Shown here piece after piece: positions 9,405 through 17,754 of a stretch of 64,000 nt of DNA (the first letter of the stretch is position 1; every line of letters starts with the position of its first letter). The stretch comes from Candidatus Eiseniibacteriota bacterium (GTDB lineage: Bacteria > Eisenbacteria > RBG-16-71-46 > CAIMUX01), in the NCBI GenBank assembly GCA_903844735.1, contig CAIMUX010000001.1, forward strand, positions 62,001 through 126,000. Direction: 5' to 3'. The notes beneath the pieces are model-generated. The model did no database searches. It was not told the DNA's origin and was given only the letters and a program-made list of their open reading frames with translations. The position numbers and the translations under genes were made by a program.

Positions 9405-9623
9405 GGGGATGGATTTCCAAATCCGCGATAGCCTCGGAGTATTGTAGGCGGGGGCATGCTTCGCGAAATCAAGCGCGTAAGCGTCGAGGACACTGCGCTG
9501 TACTCGGCGCATACCATCCAAGTCGCCACTGTCGCCGTAGACTTGTACAGCTTCCTGCAACCTACCGACAAAGTAGTATCTCCTCAACAGATCGAGCGGA
9601 AGCCGGGCACACTGCTCGATCAC
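9405..9623 (-). pseudogene. C-terminal fragment of a DUF4143 AAA+ ATPase
   Basis: The minus strand encodes a stretch highly typical of the C-terminal half of AAA+/DUF4143 ATPases: LLRRYYFVGRLQEAV, then a GDL-RRVQ-IL-AY-DFAKHAP pattern and RLSRIWKSIPS. There is no Walker motif, and the homology stops abruptly at about 9405. On its upstream side it runs in frame into the sequence shared with the second helix-turn-helix copy (FARYCVIE). I read it as a remnant truncated on both sides. Confidence 0.7.
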
Positions 9624-9691
9624 ACAGTAGCGTGCGAAGACTCGCCAAGCCCACGCGGCAGCGGGTCGATCCAGAGTGGTCCTGAGAATCC

Positions 9692-10205
9692 ATGCTGTCC
9701 GCGTGCTCTTCGGGGCACCTGCCCCTCACCCCTGCGTTGCCATTTTGTGATCTGAGGCTGAAGAGCCCGAAACCCCTTGATAGAGCTTATCCTACGGAAT
9801 TCCGCTCGATCGGCGACCACGTCCGAAAGCGCCGTCTGGACCTCGGACTTCTGCAGCGGGAGGTTGCGTTGCAGATCGGGGTCGACAAGACGACGGTCTT
9901 CAATTGGGAGGCCGGAACCGCCGCTCCGAACATCCGGGCGATCCCTGGAGTGGTCCGGTTTCTCGGGTACGACCCCCGTCAGAGCCCCGAGGCCACCGTG
10001 AGCGCCCGGTGAACCCCGTCTGGTGAGGCCCGCGATCGATCTGGGCCGACTCATCCGCAACCTCCGTCAGAGACAGGGGCTCAGCATGGACGCTCTGGCT
10101 GGACTGCTCGGCGCCGACCCGAGCACCGTCCAGCACTGGAAGCAGCGCGGGCACAAGCTGCTCAGCAGGGCACCGGCAGCACGTAGCGAGTCGACGGCTC
10201 GCTAG
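9692..10205 (+). pseudogene. XRE-type HTH element, copy A (frameshifted)
   Basis: The first module reads IGDHVRKRRLDLGLLQ...VGVDKTTVFNWEAG, a classical XRE-like helix-turn-helix, and ends at a stop at 10012. The second module (RNLRQRQGLSMDALAGLL) continues in another frame from about 10023 to a stop at 10205. Copies B and C read through this point, so copy A has a frameshift near 10000-10023 and has lost its third module. The repeat itself begins earlier, at about 9611, matching 10989 onward in copy B at roughly 90 percent identity by eye. ATG 9692 is shared with copy B, but the conserved leader PALPFC lies downstream of it. Confidence 0.75.
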
Positions 10206-10555
10206 CACCCGAGGATCTCGTCGAGCACACCGCGCAGCGCCCGTCGATCTGACTCCACGAGCCGTCCGAGCTTTCGGATGACGAGTCCTTGCTCAATGCT
10301 GGCAAGCAGCGGCTTGAGTACGGACGGTTTGAGAAGCCCGGCCTCCTCCCATTCGCAGATCGCCGCTTCCCCCACCCTCGGCTCGTTGCGGACCTGGCTG
10401 GTGACAGCGAGGATGATCAGGTCTTGCCGCTCGCGGTGATACCGGTCCGAGCTGACGACAACCGCGGGGCGTTTCTTCGCGGTGCTCTGGTCGGTGAACG
10501 GAAATGGGACGAGGACGACGTCCCCGAACTCACAGCTGGTCGTAAGCGGCGTCAT
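10202..10555 (-). CDS. mazF: MazF/PemK-type toxin
   Basis: Predicted endoribonuclease toxin of a type II toxin-antitoxin pair, 117 residues. Family features are the GDVVLVPFPFTD strand, KKRPAVVVSS, a DLIILAVTSQVR strand, a LLKPSVLKP segment and a C-terminal helix LGRL...LDEIL. The ATG at 10555 is the start at which the domain begins. Longer upstream frames run through the antitoxin. It overlaps the upstream antitoxin gene by about 26 bases. Its stop codon overlaps, on the opposite strand, the stop codon of HTH copy A. Confidence 0.85.
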   Translation of the reverse strand: MTPLTTSCEFGDVVLVPFPFTDQSTAKKRPAVVVSSDRYHRERQDLIILAVTSQVRNEPRVGEAAICEWEEAGLLKPSVLKPLLASIEQGLVIRKLGRLVESDRRALRGVLDEILGC

Positions 10556-10751
10556 CGGGGTTGTCCCAGACCTGGTGGAACGAAGCCTCGGACAGCCCGG
10601 TCGCGGCACCGGCGAGTTGCCGGTCACTCTCGCGTTGGCTCAGAAAGTCGATGAAGTCCTCGACCTCCGCCGCCTTCTCGGGCCGGAGGTGGCGGATCTT
10701 CTCCAGGAGCTTCTGCTCCAAGTTGTTTGGTACCAAGGAGTGCACCTCCAC
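10530..10751 (-). CDS. Antitoxin of the MazF-type pair
   Basis: Small protein upstream of the toxin. Its core, LEKIRHLRPEKAAEVEDFI, resembles short antitoxins with a helical DNA-binding N-terminus. Its C-terminal tail (SEASFHQVWDNPDDAAYDQL) is typical of MazE/DUF2281-like antitoxins that insert into the toxin groove. The start is uncertain: GTG 10751, GTG 10745 or TTG at about 10736, the last with GGAGG eight bases upstream. The frame is open to 10937, but that part shows no recognisable protein. Confidence 0.75.
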   Translation of the reverse strand: MEVHSLVPNNLEQKLLEKIRHLRPEKAAEVEDFIDFLSQRESDRQLAGAATGLSEASFHQVWDNPDDAAYDQL

Positions 10752-10890
10752 GGCGTTCGACGGATCGTCCGCCCAGTTCTCGTCCCACGGCAAGCCTACC
10801 TCCCCAGCGTACGGCGCCGGAATCCCGCAGTCAACGTTGGGACGACACGCTAGTGTGATGGTGATAGCGGGCACGTCGGGGCGCCGCCTC

Positions 10891-11042
10891 TTACAGACGC
10901 TCGTTCTTCCCGTCGAGCTTGAGATCGTGGTGCACAAGGCGGTCGAGGAGCGGGGTGACGACGACCATGTCGTCGAGAAGCTGGGCCCAGTGCTCGATCA
11001 CGCAGTAGCGTGCGAAGACTCGCCGAGCCCACGCAGCAGCGG
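10891..11042 (-). pseudogene. IstB-like C-terminal fragment
   Basis: The minus strand reads WARRVFARYCVIEHWAQLL, then DDMVVVTPLLDRLVHH and a short tail to a TAA at 10891. The W-x-x-L-x-DD...LLDRL-HH pattern resembles the end of IS21-family IstB ATPases, where the last helix carries a LLDRL-HH motif. The frame begins just after a TGA at about 11043, so no N-terminus is present. The assignment rests on a short motif and is tentative. Confidence 0.4.
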
Positions 11043-11069
11043 GTCAATCCAGGGTGGTCCTGAGAGTCC

Positions 11070-11765
11070 ATGCTGTCTGCATGCTCTTCGGGTCACCTGA
11101 CCCTCACCCCTGCGTTGCCCTTTTGCAATCTGAAGCTGAAAAGCCCGAAACCCTTTGATAGAGCGTATCCTACGGAACTCCGGTCGATCGGCGACCACGT
11201 CCGAAAGCGCCGCCTGGACCTTGGCCTCCTGCAACGCGAGGTTGCGTTGCAGATCGGGGTGGACGAGACGACCGTGTTCAATTGGGAAGCCGGAACGGCG
11301 ACCCCGAGCCTCCGAGCGCTGCCGGCGGTGATTCGATTCCTCGGTTACGACCCCCCGAGGATCCCTGACGCCGCCGATTGGGGTGGTCTGGTTCGCTACC
11401 TTCGTCAGAGACATGGACTCAGCATGGACGCCCTTGCGGAACTGCTCAGCGTCGACCCGACGACCGTTCGGGGCTGGGAGCAAGGTGAACACAAGCCCCA
11501 GCCTCGGCTCTACGCCCGTCTGGTGGAGGTCCTCGGTCTGCCAGCCGCCACCGCGGATGCCGGAGCGGCCTTCGGCGAACGCTTCCGGACTGCCCGGCTG
11601 CGCGTCGGAGTGACGGAGCGGGAATTGGCCAAGCGGATCGGCGTCGCGCAGCAGGTGGTCTTGGACTGGGAAACAGGCAAGAGAACTCCGACCCTTTCGG
11701 ATGGCGTACCCCACCAGAAGACAAGCTCCCGGGGAATCGGGTCCGGGACTGAATCGCCGGGGTGA
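11070..11765 (+). CDS. Triple XRE-type HTH protein, element copy B
   Basis: The longest reading runs from ATG 11070 and gives 231 residues with three successive helix-turn-helix modules: SIGDHVRKRRLDLGLL..VDETTVFNWEAG, then LVRYLRQRHGLSMDAL..DPTTVRGWEQG, then FGERFRTARLRVGVTEREL..QQVVLDWETG. The third is followed by an unrelated tail (HQKTSSRGIGSGTESPG), so the 3' end looks cut. DNA 10989-11101 matches copy A, and 11102 onward matches copies A and C. No ribosome-binding site supports the start. It could be a decayed regulator or part of a mobile element. Confidence 0.65.
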   Translation: MLSACSSGHLTLTPALPFCNLKLKSPKPFDRAYPTELRSIGDHVRKRRLDLGLLQREVALQIGVDETTVFNWEAGTATPSLRALPAVIRFLGYDPPRIPDAADWGGLVRYLRQRHGLSMDALAELLSVDPTTVRGWEQGEHKPQPRLYARLVEVLGLPAATADAGAAFGERFRTARLRVGVTERELAKRIGVAQQVVLDWETGKRTPTLSDGVPHQKTSSRGIGSGTESPG

Positions 11766-11913
11766 TGCAGGAGCAATCGCGATCGCGACCCCGATCCTGG
11801 CCTTGGCAGATCTGCCGCGCGGTCGATCCGGGCCATTCGGTCCGGGGAAGTGAATCTGAAGACCCGGGCCGGCTCACCACGGCAGATGGCCGTCGCGCCC
11901 CGCCGCCTCGACC

Positions 11914-13134
11914 TCACCGGCCCCCGTGCCTGAATCGCGCCTTGAGCCGACCCCACGAGGTGGTCTCGACGGGAGTGGGATGGCAAGGATTCGGCTCGCA
12001 CGCGGCTACGTCGCCCATGTAGCTGCCCTGTTCGTCCTCGCACTGTGATTGCTGCAGGAGGCGACAGGAACCGTCCGGGAAACAACAGGCGCCGGTCGGC
12101 GTCGGTCCGCCGCAGCCCTGCCCGAGCGCGCCGATCAACTGCCCGCAGGGGCTGTTCTCGGCCAGGCAGAGAGAGCTCGCATCGAGAGACCAGTCCCCCT
12201 CGGTGGTCCACCCGCAACCAACGGGCAAGCAGAAGCGCGGATCGATGTAGATGCAGCCGGCATCGTAGTTGACTGGGGCATGTGGTCTCACTCCCGTCGT
12301 ATCAATGTCGCTGCACGCCATATCGGCATCCCAACACCAAATCTCGTCTACGCCCGTCCAGGAGCAGTTGTCCCAAATGATGCAGCGTTCCAGAAAGAGG
12401 GGATTGATGGCGAGAATTCCGCCCCCGTCTTCACCGGCCCAGTTGGCGGATACCGTGCATCCGGCAAGCCGGTTAGGACCAGGACCGCCGAAACACACGC
12501 CGCCACCCTGCGCCCCTCCGTTTCCTGTAATGACGCAGTTCTCGATTTCGGCCTCGCCCATCATGAACCAAATCCCGCCGCCCCGCTCCGCCACGCAGCC
12601 GGAGATCACACAACCATCAACGACACCGGAGAAGACGATGAGAGCCAACCCTCCCCCATCGGCACCGGCTTGACATTCGAGAATCCGACAATCGACGATG
12701 GTCGGGTCGGAGAGGCCACAGAAGACTCCACCGCCTGACTGCATGTCGGTTCCGGGGCCTGCATAACCATGTTGGATTGTCAGCCCTTCGATTCGGGAGG
12801 CACGGGTCTCCCACTCATGCAGGTAGAATCCGCGATCCATCCTTTCGCAGTCGATGACCGTCTCATCAGGTCCTTCCCGTGACTTGACTATGAGATCCCG
12901 TCCACGAAACTCGATACCCCGATTACCATCTCCACGGTACGTACCAGGGCCAATCAGCACGGTGTCACCAGTCGCGCTGGCGTCGATCGCTGCCTGGATG
13001 GTGGAAAACTGCTCGGGCACCAACCGGGTGGCTGCCCAAGCCGACCCAGAAACACAAGCTAAGCCTATGGCTAGCCCACCAAACAGCAGGCGCCCGCGCC
13101 CGAACCCAGCCGCGCACTGAGACGAGGTCCTCAT
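11914..13134 (-). CDS. Secreted right-handed beta-helix protein with one GACC repeat
   Basis: Predicted exported protein of 406 residues. ATG 13134 follows GGGAG. The signal peptide ends near GSAWA-A. The body is a right-handed parallel beta-helix: it opens with FSTIQAAIDASATGDTVLI and GTYRGDG, followed by rungs such as RIEGLTIQHG, GGGVFCG, CVISGCVAERGGGI and CVITGNGGAQGGG. Near the C-terminus is a single unit TGACCFPDGSCR...CEPNPC, related to the 24-unit lipoprotein. It is followed by VETTSWGRLKARFR, a tail I associate with surface proteins of this kind (inference). No catalytic residues are evident. It is likely a surface or extracellular structural or carbohydrate-binding protein. Confidence 0.85.
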   Translation of the reverse strand: MRTSSQCAAGFGRGRLLFGGLAIGLACVSGSAWAATRLVPEQFSTIQAAIDASATGDTVLIGPGTYRGDGNRGIEFRGRDLIVKSREGPDETVIDCERMDRGFYLHEWETRASRIEGLTIQHGYAGPGTDMQSGGGVFCGLSDPTIVDCRILECQAGADGGGLALIVFSGVVDGCVISGCVAERGGGIWFMMGEAEIENCVITGNGGAQGGGVCFGGPGPNRLAGCTVSANWAGEDGGGILAINPLFLERCIIWDNCSWTGVDEIWCWDADMACSDIDTTGVRPHAPVNYDAGCIYIDPRFCLPVGCGWTTEGDWSLDASSLCLAENSPCGQLIGALGQGCGGPTPTGACCFPDGSCRLLQQSQCEDEQGSYMGDVAACEPNPCHPTPVETTSWGRLKARFRHGGR

Positions 13135-13191
13135 GATCGTACTCCCGCGGAGACGCGTTCGCGCCAGGCGGACGCGCCTCCGGACTGCACT

Positions 13192-15939
13192 TCACCTTAC
13201 GATTATAGCAGGCATGCTCGTGGTCCTCCCAGCCCGATCGGTGGCGACGAGCCAGTACCGGCCGCTGGCGACACCTGCACCTTTGCCGTCCCGGCCGTCC
13301 CACAGAATTCTCGTGATGCCGCCGGGGAGGTTTCGATCGACCCAGGACTTGACGCACCGACCGTCGACCCCGACAACCCGGAGGTCCACGGCGCCCGCTG
13401 CCGGGAGCTGAAGGTCCCAAGCCACCCAGGATCCGCTCGGGTTCGGACGACCGCGTGTGAGCGTGAGCTCGGGGACCAGAATTCTGCGATCCCCGACCCC
13501 GGTGAGGCTGCCATGCCAGTAGGAGGAGTCCTGGCTGGCTTCATGCCCCGCTCCCACGTCCCAGATTCGCAGAGTGATCGTCCAGAGGCCGTCGTGAGGA
13601 AGGTTGTAGGTCTGTCTGATCGACGGCGTGGAGTCCGGCCTCTCAGTGCAGAAGCGATCCTGAATGACGCGGACATCCGACAGTCCAGGCATCGACGCAA
13701 CGGCTCGAACTCGTCCGGAGTGTGTATCCCCGTCTTCGAAGCGGAGGGATAGTGTATCCGGGACCAGGCCACCGGAACTCGGCATGATCACAAGGTCGGT
13801 GATGACGGGCGCCTCTGTGTCGGCCCGGAGCGAGTCACCATGCGACGTCCCGCCGTTGCGTTTCCAGGAGTAGGCACCGGTGGTGGCGGGGAGGCCATTG
13901 TAGTCGATGCCGTCCCACAGGACCCGCCCTCGGTCACTGCTCCACCTGGAACCTGTCAGCCGCTTGACCCAGGACTGGTTGGCGTTGTAGATGTCGATAC
14001 GGTCTCCGAGCCCCACGGAGTCTCCCTCGCCGACCAGCATCGACATGTACGAATCCGGATGGTCGATGGGATCGTAGACGCCGTCCGGAGGATCGTCCGA
14101 GTCCCTCCAGCCGATGTGGGCGCGGGTGTAGTCGCACAAGACCCCGGAAAACGTGCTGTCCATGATGCATGGCACCTGTGGATCCACGCAGGCGATGTCG
14201 TTGCCGTTCACCTCGCCAAGGTATCCGCACAGCGATTCGCAGCTCGTTGCATAGTATTCGTCGGCGGCTCCGAAGATGTGACAGGCCTCGTGCATGGCTA
14301 CGGCACTGAGGTCGTCGGGCCAGTAGGTGTAGCCGCCGATGTAGGGCAGGGTCACGCGCGGCCCGTAGAAGCTCCCGAATCCGACCCACCCATCCGAAAA
14401 CCGGTGATCCGGGTCGCAGCTATCGTCGATCACGAAGGTGATGAACCACCAGTCGTAGGGTGTCTGGGGCCGGGCTCTCCGGGAGTTGCAGAGCTCGGCC
14501 ATCCTCGTCGTGTAGCTGCCCTCCGTGAAGCCGAGGTCCGTCAGGGCTTCGCTGACCCAGGTGGTGTCACCATGGGCTCGCTGGATCGGCTCCACCGTCG
14601 TGGCCAGCGGTGGCGGGGTCTCGGAGATCCAGAACGTCGCATACGGCTCTGGAGAGAGATTTGCGAGGCTCGTGAGCCCTTGTCCGACCTCGAAGACCGC
14701 CTTGTTCCGCTCCGCTGCCGTCCAGTCCTCGGGGTAGTTCGGGGCCGCGCAGGTGCCCGTCTGCTGGCTCTCCATCAGGAGCACCGAGACCCCGATGTCT
14801 CCCAGCATGTAGACCGACGTCTGTCGTTCCGGATCGGCCGGAACCCTGTCGTTCCGCTCCTCACCCACCTCGTAGTGGATGCAGCTGTCTCCTTGCGCGA
14901 ACCCGCCTCTACCGCTATCCGGTGGCTCTGCCGTCAAGAGCTCGTTCCAGACGCGGGCGGCGAAGCCCGGGTCGCCTGGCCCGAGGTCGTCGGCCTCCAG
15001 ATCGGACCGAGCAGAGATCGCCGCGTCGGTCACGAGATTGACCCGGTTGTCTTCGCTCAATGCGTCCCGCTGCGTCTGGCTCGCCCGACAGATCAGGCCG
15101 TCGGGCGTGAGACCGACGAGGATCCGGAGTCCGTACTCGGACCGAAGGGCCTGTGCCTCGACAGCGAAGGTGCTGTCGGCAGTCGTCGTCATCTCGACGA
15201 AGGTCAGATCCCCGGAAGAACTCGGAGCGTCCAACCCGCCGGCCTGCTCTACCTCATCCTCCGGGGGCGTCTCCTCGTTGTTGTCCCACCCCTCGCCCCC
15301 TTCCGCTTGGTCCCCGCCAACCGGGCATGGGAGCCCTCCGGCGGTCCCGAGCCCCAGCCGCCCATACCCCGCAATCGTGTCGACCTCAGCCGGGAATGCG
15401 TCGTCCACGAACACGCCATGCTGCAACGGATGTGGAATCAGCGAGACCGAAGTCGAGTCCTCGGCGTCCTGCTCCGAGTACGCATAGCCAGCGAACCAGT
15501 AGACTTCGGTGAGCAAGCCGGTCTGGGCGCCAGTGGTCCAAGACTGACTGGTACCGGTGCCGGCCGCCGGCCAGGTACCGTCCGATAGCTCGAAGTCAGC
15601 GCACGTACTGCGGGCGGCCATCATGAACTTCGTCGGGTCGTAGTCGATCCCGAACGAAAGCGCTTTCAGGCGCGGGCTACTCTCGGACGGGAAGGCCGCG
15701 AGGACATGGAACACGATCTTCTTCCCAGGATCCCAGGCAACGCTCGTGACGGCGGCCGAACAGGAGTCCAGCGCCGACATCCCGCAGTAGTTCTGGATGT
15801 CGCTGGTGAATACTAACGAAGGGTTCGCGTGGAGAATGAGGGTACCGCCTTCGTTCGGCCCAGCCGCGGCCGATGGTGGAAGCAGCCAGGGAACGATCAG
15901 GATCGCGGACGCAAGAAGCACAGCACGCAATCGGTTCAT
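13192..15939 (-). CDS. Secreted metzincin-motif protein with FlgD-like C-terminal module
   Basis: Predicted exported protein of 915 residues. The start at 15939 has GGAGGG upstream and a clear signal peptide. Residues about 27-200 form a domain opening with GGTLILHANPSLVFTSD and NYCGMSALDSCSAAVTSVAW, which is duplicated in the gene at 17755. The middle contains HEACHIFGAADEY with His550, Glu551, His554, Gly557 and Asp560, a HExxHxxGxxD zinc motif like that of snapalysin-type metzincins. Many cysteines suggest disulphides. The C-terminus (about 820-915) is a FlgD/T9SS-like module: RPNPSGSWVAWDL, DLRVVGVDGRCVKSW and GVASGRYWLVAT. It is probably a surface-delivered metallopeptidase. Peptidase activity is inferred from the motif only. 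Confidence 0.85.
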   Translation of the reverse strand: MNRLRAVLLASAILIVPWLLPPSAAAGPNEGGTLILHANPSLVFTSDIQNYCGMSALDSCSAAVTSVAWDPGKKIVFHVLAAFPSESSPRLKALSFGIDYDPTKFMMAARSTCADFELSDGTWPAAGTGTSQSWTTGAQTGLLTEVYWFAGYAYSEQDAEDSTSVSLIPHPLQHGVFVDDAFPAEVDTIAGYGRLGLGTAGGLPCPVGGDQAEGGEGWDNNEETPPEDEVEQAGGLDAPSSSGDLTFVEMTTTADSTFAVEAQALRSEYGLRILVGLTPDGLICRASQTQRDALSEDNRVNLVTDAAISARSDLEADDLGPGDPGFAARVWNELLTAEPPDSGRGGFAQGDSCIHYEVGEERNDRVPADPERQTSVYMLGDIGVSVLLMESQQTGTCAAPNYPEDWTAAERNKAVFEVGQGLTSLANLSPEPYATFWISETPPPLATTVEPIQRAHGDTTWVSEALTDLGFTEGSYTTRMAELCNSRRARPQTPYDWWFITFVIDDSCDPDHRFSDGWVGFGSFYGPRVTLPYIGGYTYWPDDLSAVAMHEACHIFGAADEYYATSCESLCGYLGEVNGNDIACVDPQVPCIMDSTFSGVLCDYTRAHIGWRDSDDPPDGVYDPIDHPDSYMSMLVGEGDSVGLGDRIDIYNANQSWVKRLTGSRWSSDRGRVLWDGIDYNGLPATTGAYSWKRNGGTSHGDSLRADTEAPVITDLVIMPSSGGLVPDTLSLRFEDGDTHSGRVRAVASMPGLSDVRVIQDRFCTERPDSTPSIRQTYNLPHDGLWTITLRIWDVGAGHEASQDSSYWHGSLTGVGDRRILVPELTLTRGRPNPSGSWVAWDLQLPAAGAVDLRVVGVDGRCVKSWVDRNLPGGITRILWDGRDGKGAGVASGRYWLVATDRAGRTTSMPAIIVR

Positions 15940-16273
15940 GGATCCCTCCGTGCCCCGGACGCGGCAGGTTGGTCAAGCGGGATGTCGGATCCGCCGCCAT
16001 GCTCGGCGGCCTGGCGCTACCCTCTCTGCGGGCGGGGCGGTCTCGGTGACACGTGACGCATACTCGACTCCGGAGTTCCTCTTGCCCCATGAGGAACGAA
16101 CCTGAATCAGCCTCACCTGCGATGAGCACGAATTCCGTGCTCCATGGCGGGACAATCATGCCGCAAATCCATAGGGGGGGGGTAAACGATTTGGTCTGAT
16201 AGAGGAAAGCAGCCGGACTTATGCAGGGCCTCGTGCGCCGAGAGTCGACCGCACAGACGGGTCGATCACGTCG
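15940..16273. other. Spacer upstream of the metzincin gene
   Basis: No gene or RNA is recognised. It holds the ribosome-binding site of the minus-strand gene that starts at 15939, and presumably that gene's promoter. A run of nine G occurs at about 16173. Confidence 0.4.
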
Positions 16274-16864
16274 TCAGCGGGACTCCCCGGCACGATCGAG
16301 CTGCTGGTACTGCACAGCCTCGGCGACATGCTCCATCAGGATGTGCTCGGACCCGGCAAGATCCGCGATCGTTCGGGCGACCCGCAGAACGCGATGCACC
16401 GCCCGGGCGCTCATCGACCGTGTTTCCATCGCCCGATGCGGCAGCGCCCGGGTCGCGTCGTCGACCCGGCAGATGTCCTCGATCTCCTTGACGGTCATCT
16501 GGGCATTCGAGTGGATGGCGCCGCTGACTCCTCGCTGATCGGCCGCGGCCGGCTGTGTCGCGAACCGTTGTTCCTGCAGGCGGCGGGCCGCCATAACCCG
16601 GTGACGGATCGACGCGGAGGACTCTGGTTCGGTCCCGTCGGTGCCGCTTTCGGATGCCAGTGCGGGAAGCGCAGACGCGTCTGGGATCGTCCGTCTGCGC
16701 CGAAGTCCCCTGGTCAACTCCCTCGCCGTCACGGTTGGCACCTCCACATGCATATCGATCCGGTCGAGCAAGGGTCCGCTCAGGCGATTGCGATAGGTGC
16801 GGATCTGGTGCGGCGTACAACGACACGGACGGCGCGGGTGGCCCAGGAATCCACACATGCACCC
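16274..16864 (-). pseudogene. comM: ComM/YifB C-terminal fragment 1
   Basis: C-terminal third of a Mg-chelatase-like ComM AAA+ ATPase (branch-migration helicase in natural transformation). Recognisable parts are CGFLGHPRRPCRCTP, YRNRLSGPLLDRIDMHVEVP, the NAQM region, LSARAVHRVLRVARTIADL and EHVAEAVQYQQLDR. Walker A, Walker B and the NPCPCG start of this block are missing. The reading frame switches to helix-turn-helix element DNA at about 16857, precisely where copy C begins. It is therefore a 5'-truncated remnant, and the C-terminus is intact. Confidence 0.85.
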
Positions 16865-17496
16865 CTGCGTTGCCATTTTGTGATCTGAAGCTGAAAAGCC
16901 CGACACCCCTTGATAGGGCGTATCCTACGGAGCTTCGCTCAATCGGCGATCACGTCCGAAAGCGCCGTCTGGACCTCGGACTCCTCCAGCGGGAGGTTGC
17001 GTTGCGGATCGGGGTCGACGAGGCCACCGTCTTCAACTGGGAGGCCGGATCCGCCTCCCCGAACCTCCGGGCACTGCCGGCAGTGATCGGATTCCTCGGA
17101 TATGACCCCCGCGAGACCCCTGAAGCGACCTATCTGGGTCAGGCGATCCGCCACCTCCGCCAGAGACAGGGACTCAGCATGGAAGCTCTTGCGGACATGC
17201 TTGGTGTCGATCCCAGCACCGTGCGAGCCTGGGAGCAGCGCGGACACGAGCCCCGGCCGCGGCTCCGCGCCCGGCTGGCGGAGGTCATTGGCCTGCCAGT
17301 CGTCGCCGCGAATGCAGGAGCGACCTTCGGGGAGCGCCTCCGGGCCGTACGGCTGCTCGCCGGGTTGACGCAGCGGGAACTGGCCGATCGGATCGGCGTC
17401 GGGCAGCAGGTGGTGTCGGGCTGGGAGTCCCGCCGAAACCAACCAGGCGGGATAGTGTGGGGACGAATCGGCGAGACCATTGGAATGGGCTCGTGA
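16858..17496 (+). CDS. Triple XRE-type HTH protein, element copy C
   Basis: The best preserved copy. After the conserved leader (CTPALPFCDLKLKSP, DRAYP) come three HTH modules: SIGDHVRKRRLDLGLL..VDEATVFNWEAG, AIRHLRQRQGLSMEAL..DPSTVRAWEQRG and FGERLRAVRLLAGLTQREL..QQVVSGWESRR. It ends about 25 residues later. The frame is open upstream to 16654, but only because it runs antisense through the comM remnant. No ATG or GTG lies between the element boundary (16857) and the first module, so the true start is unknown. It could be a DNA-binding protein of a mobile element. Confidence 0.6.
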   Translation, partial: CTPALPFCDLKLKSPTPLDRAYPTELRSIGDHVRKRRLDLGLLQREVALRIGVDEATVFNWEAGSASPNLRALPAVIGFLGYDPRETPEATYLGQAIRHLRQRQGLSMEALADMLGVDPSTVRAWEQRGHEPRPRLRARLAEVIGLPVVAANAGATFGERLRAVRLLAGLTQRELADRIGVGQQVVSGWESRRNQPGGIVWGRIGETIGMGS

Positions 17497-17754
17497 CAGA
17501 AGCGTGGTTCCGCCCTCTCCCAGAGAGCAGCCCCTGAGCGAGCGGTTTCCGCGCTCGGGTCCGCCGGTCCCCGCCGCCGCCATACTGCCTGTGGACTCGA
17601 GGCAGGCGGCTCACCGTAGTTACTGCCGCACACCCACGGCATGACCATCGGGAATCCTATTGACGGGAGGGTTCTTGAGGCGCACCGTCTCGCTCGCCGA
17701 TCGACAGGAGTTGCCTGTCTGCTACTTCACGTTCTGCTCCGGGGGGAAGGTGAC

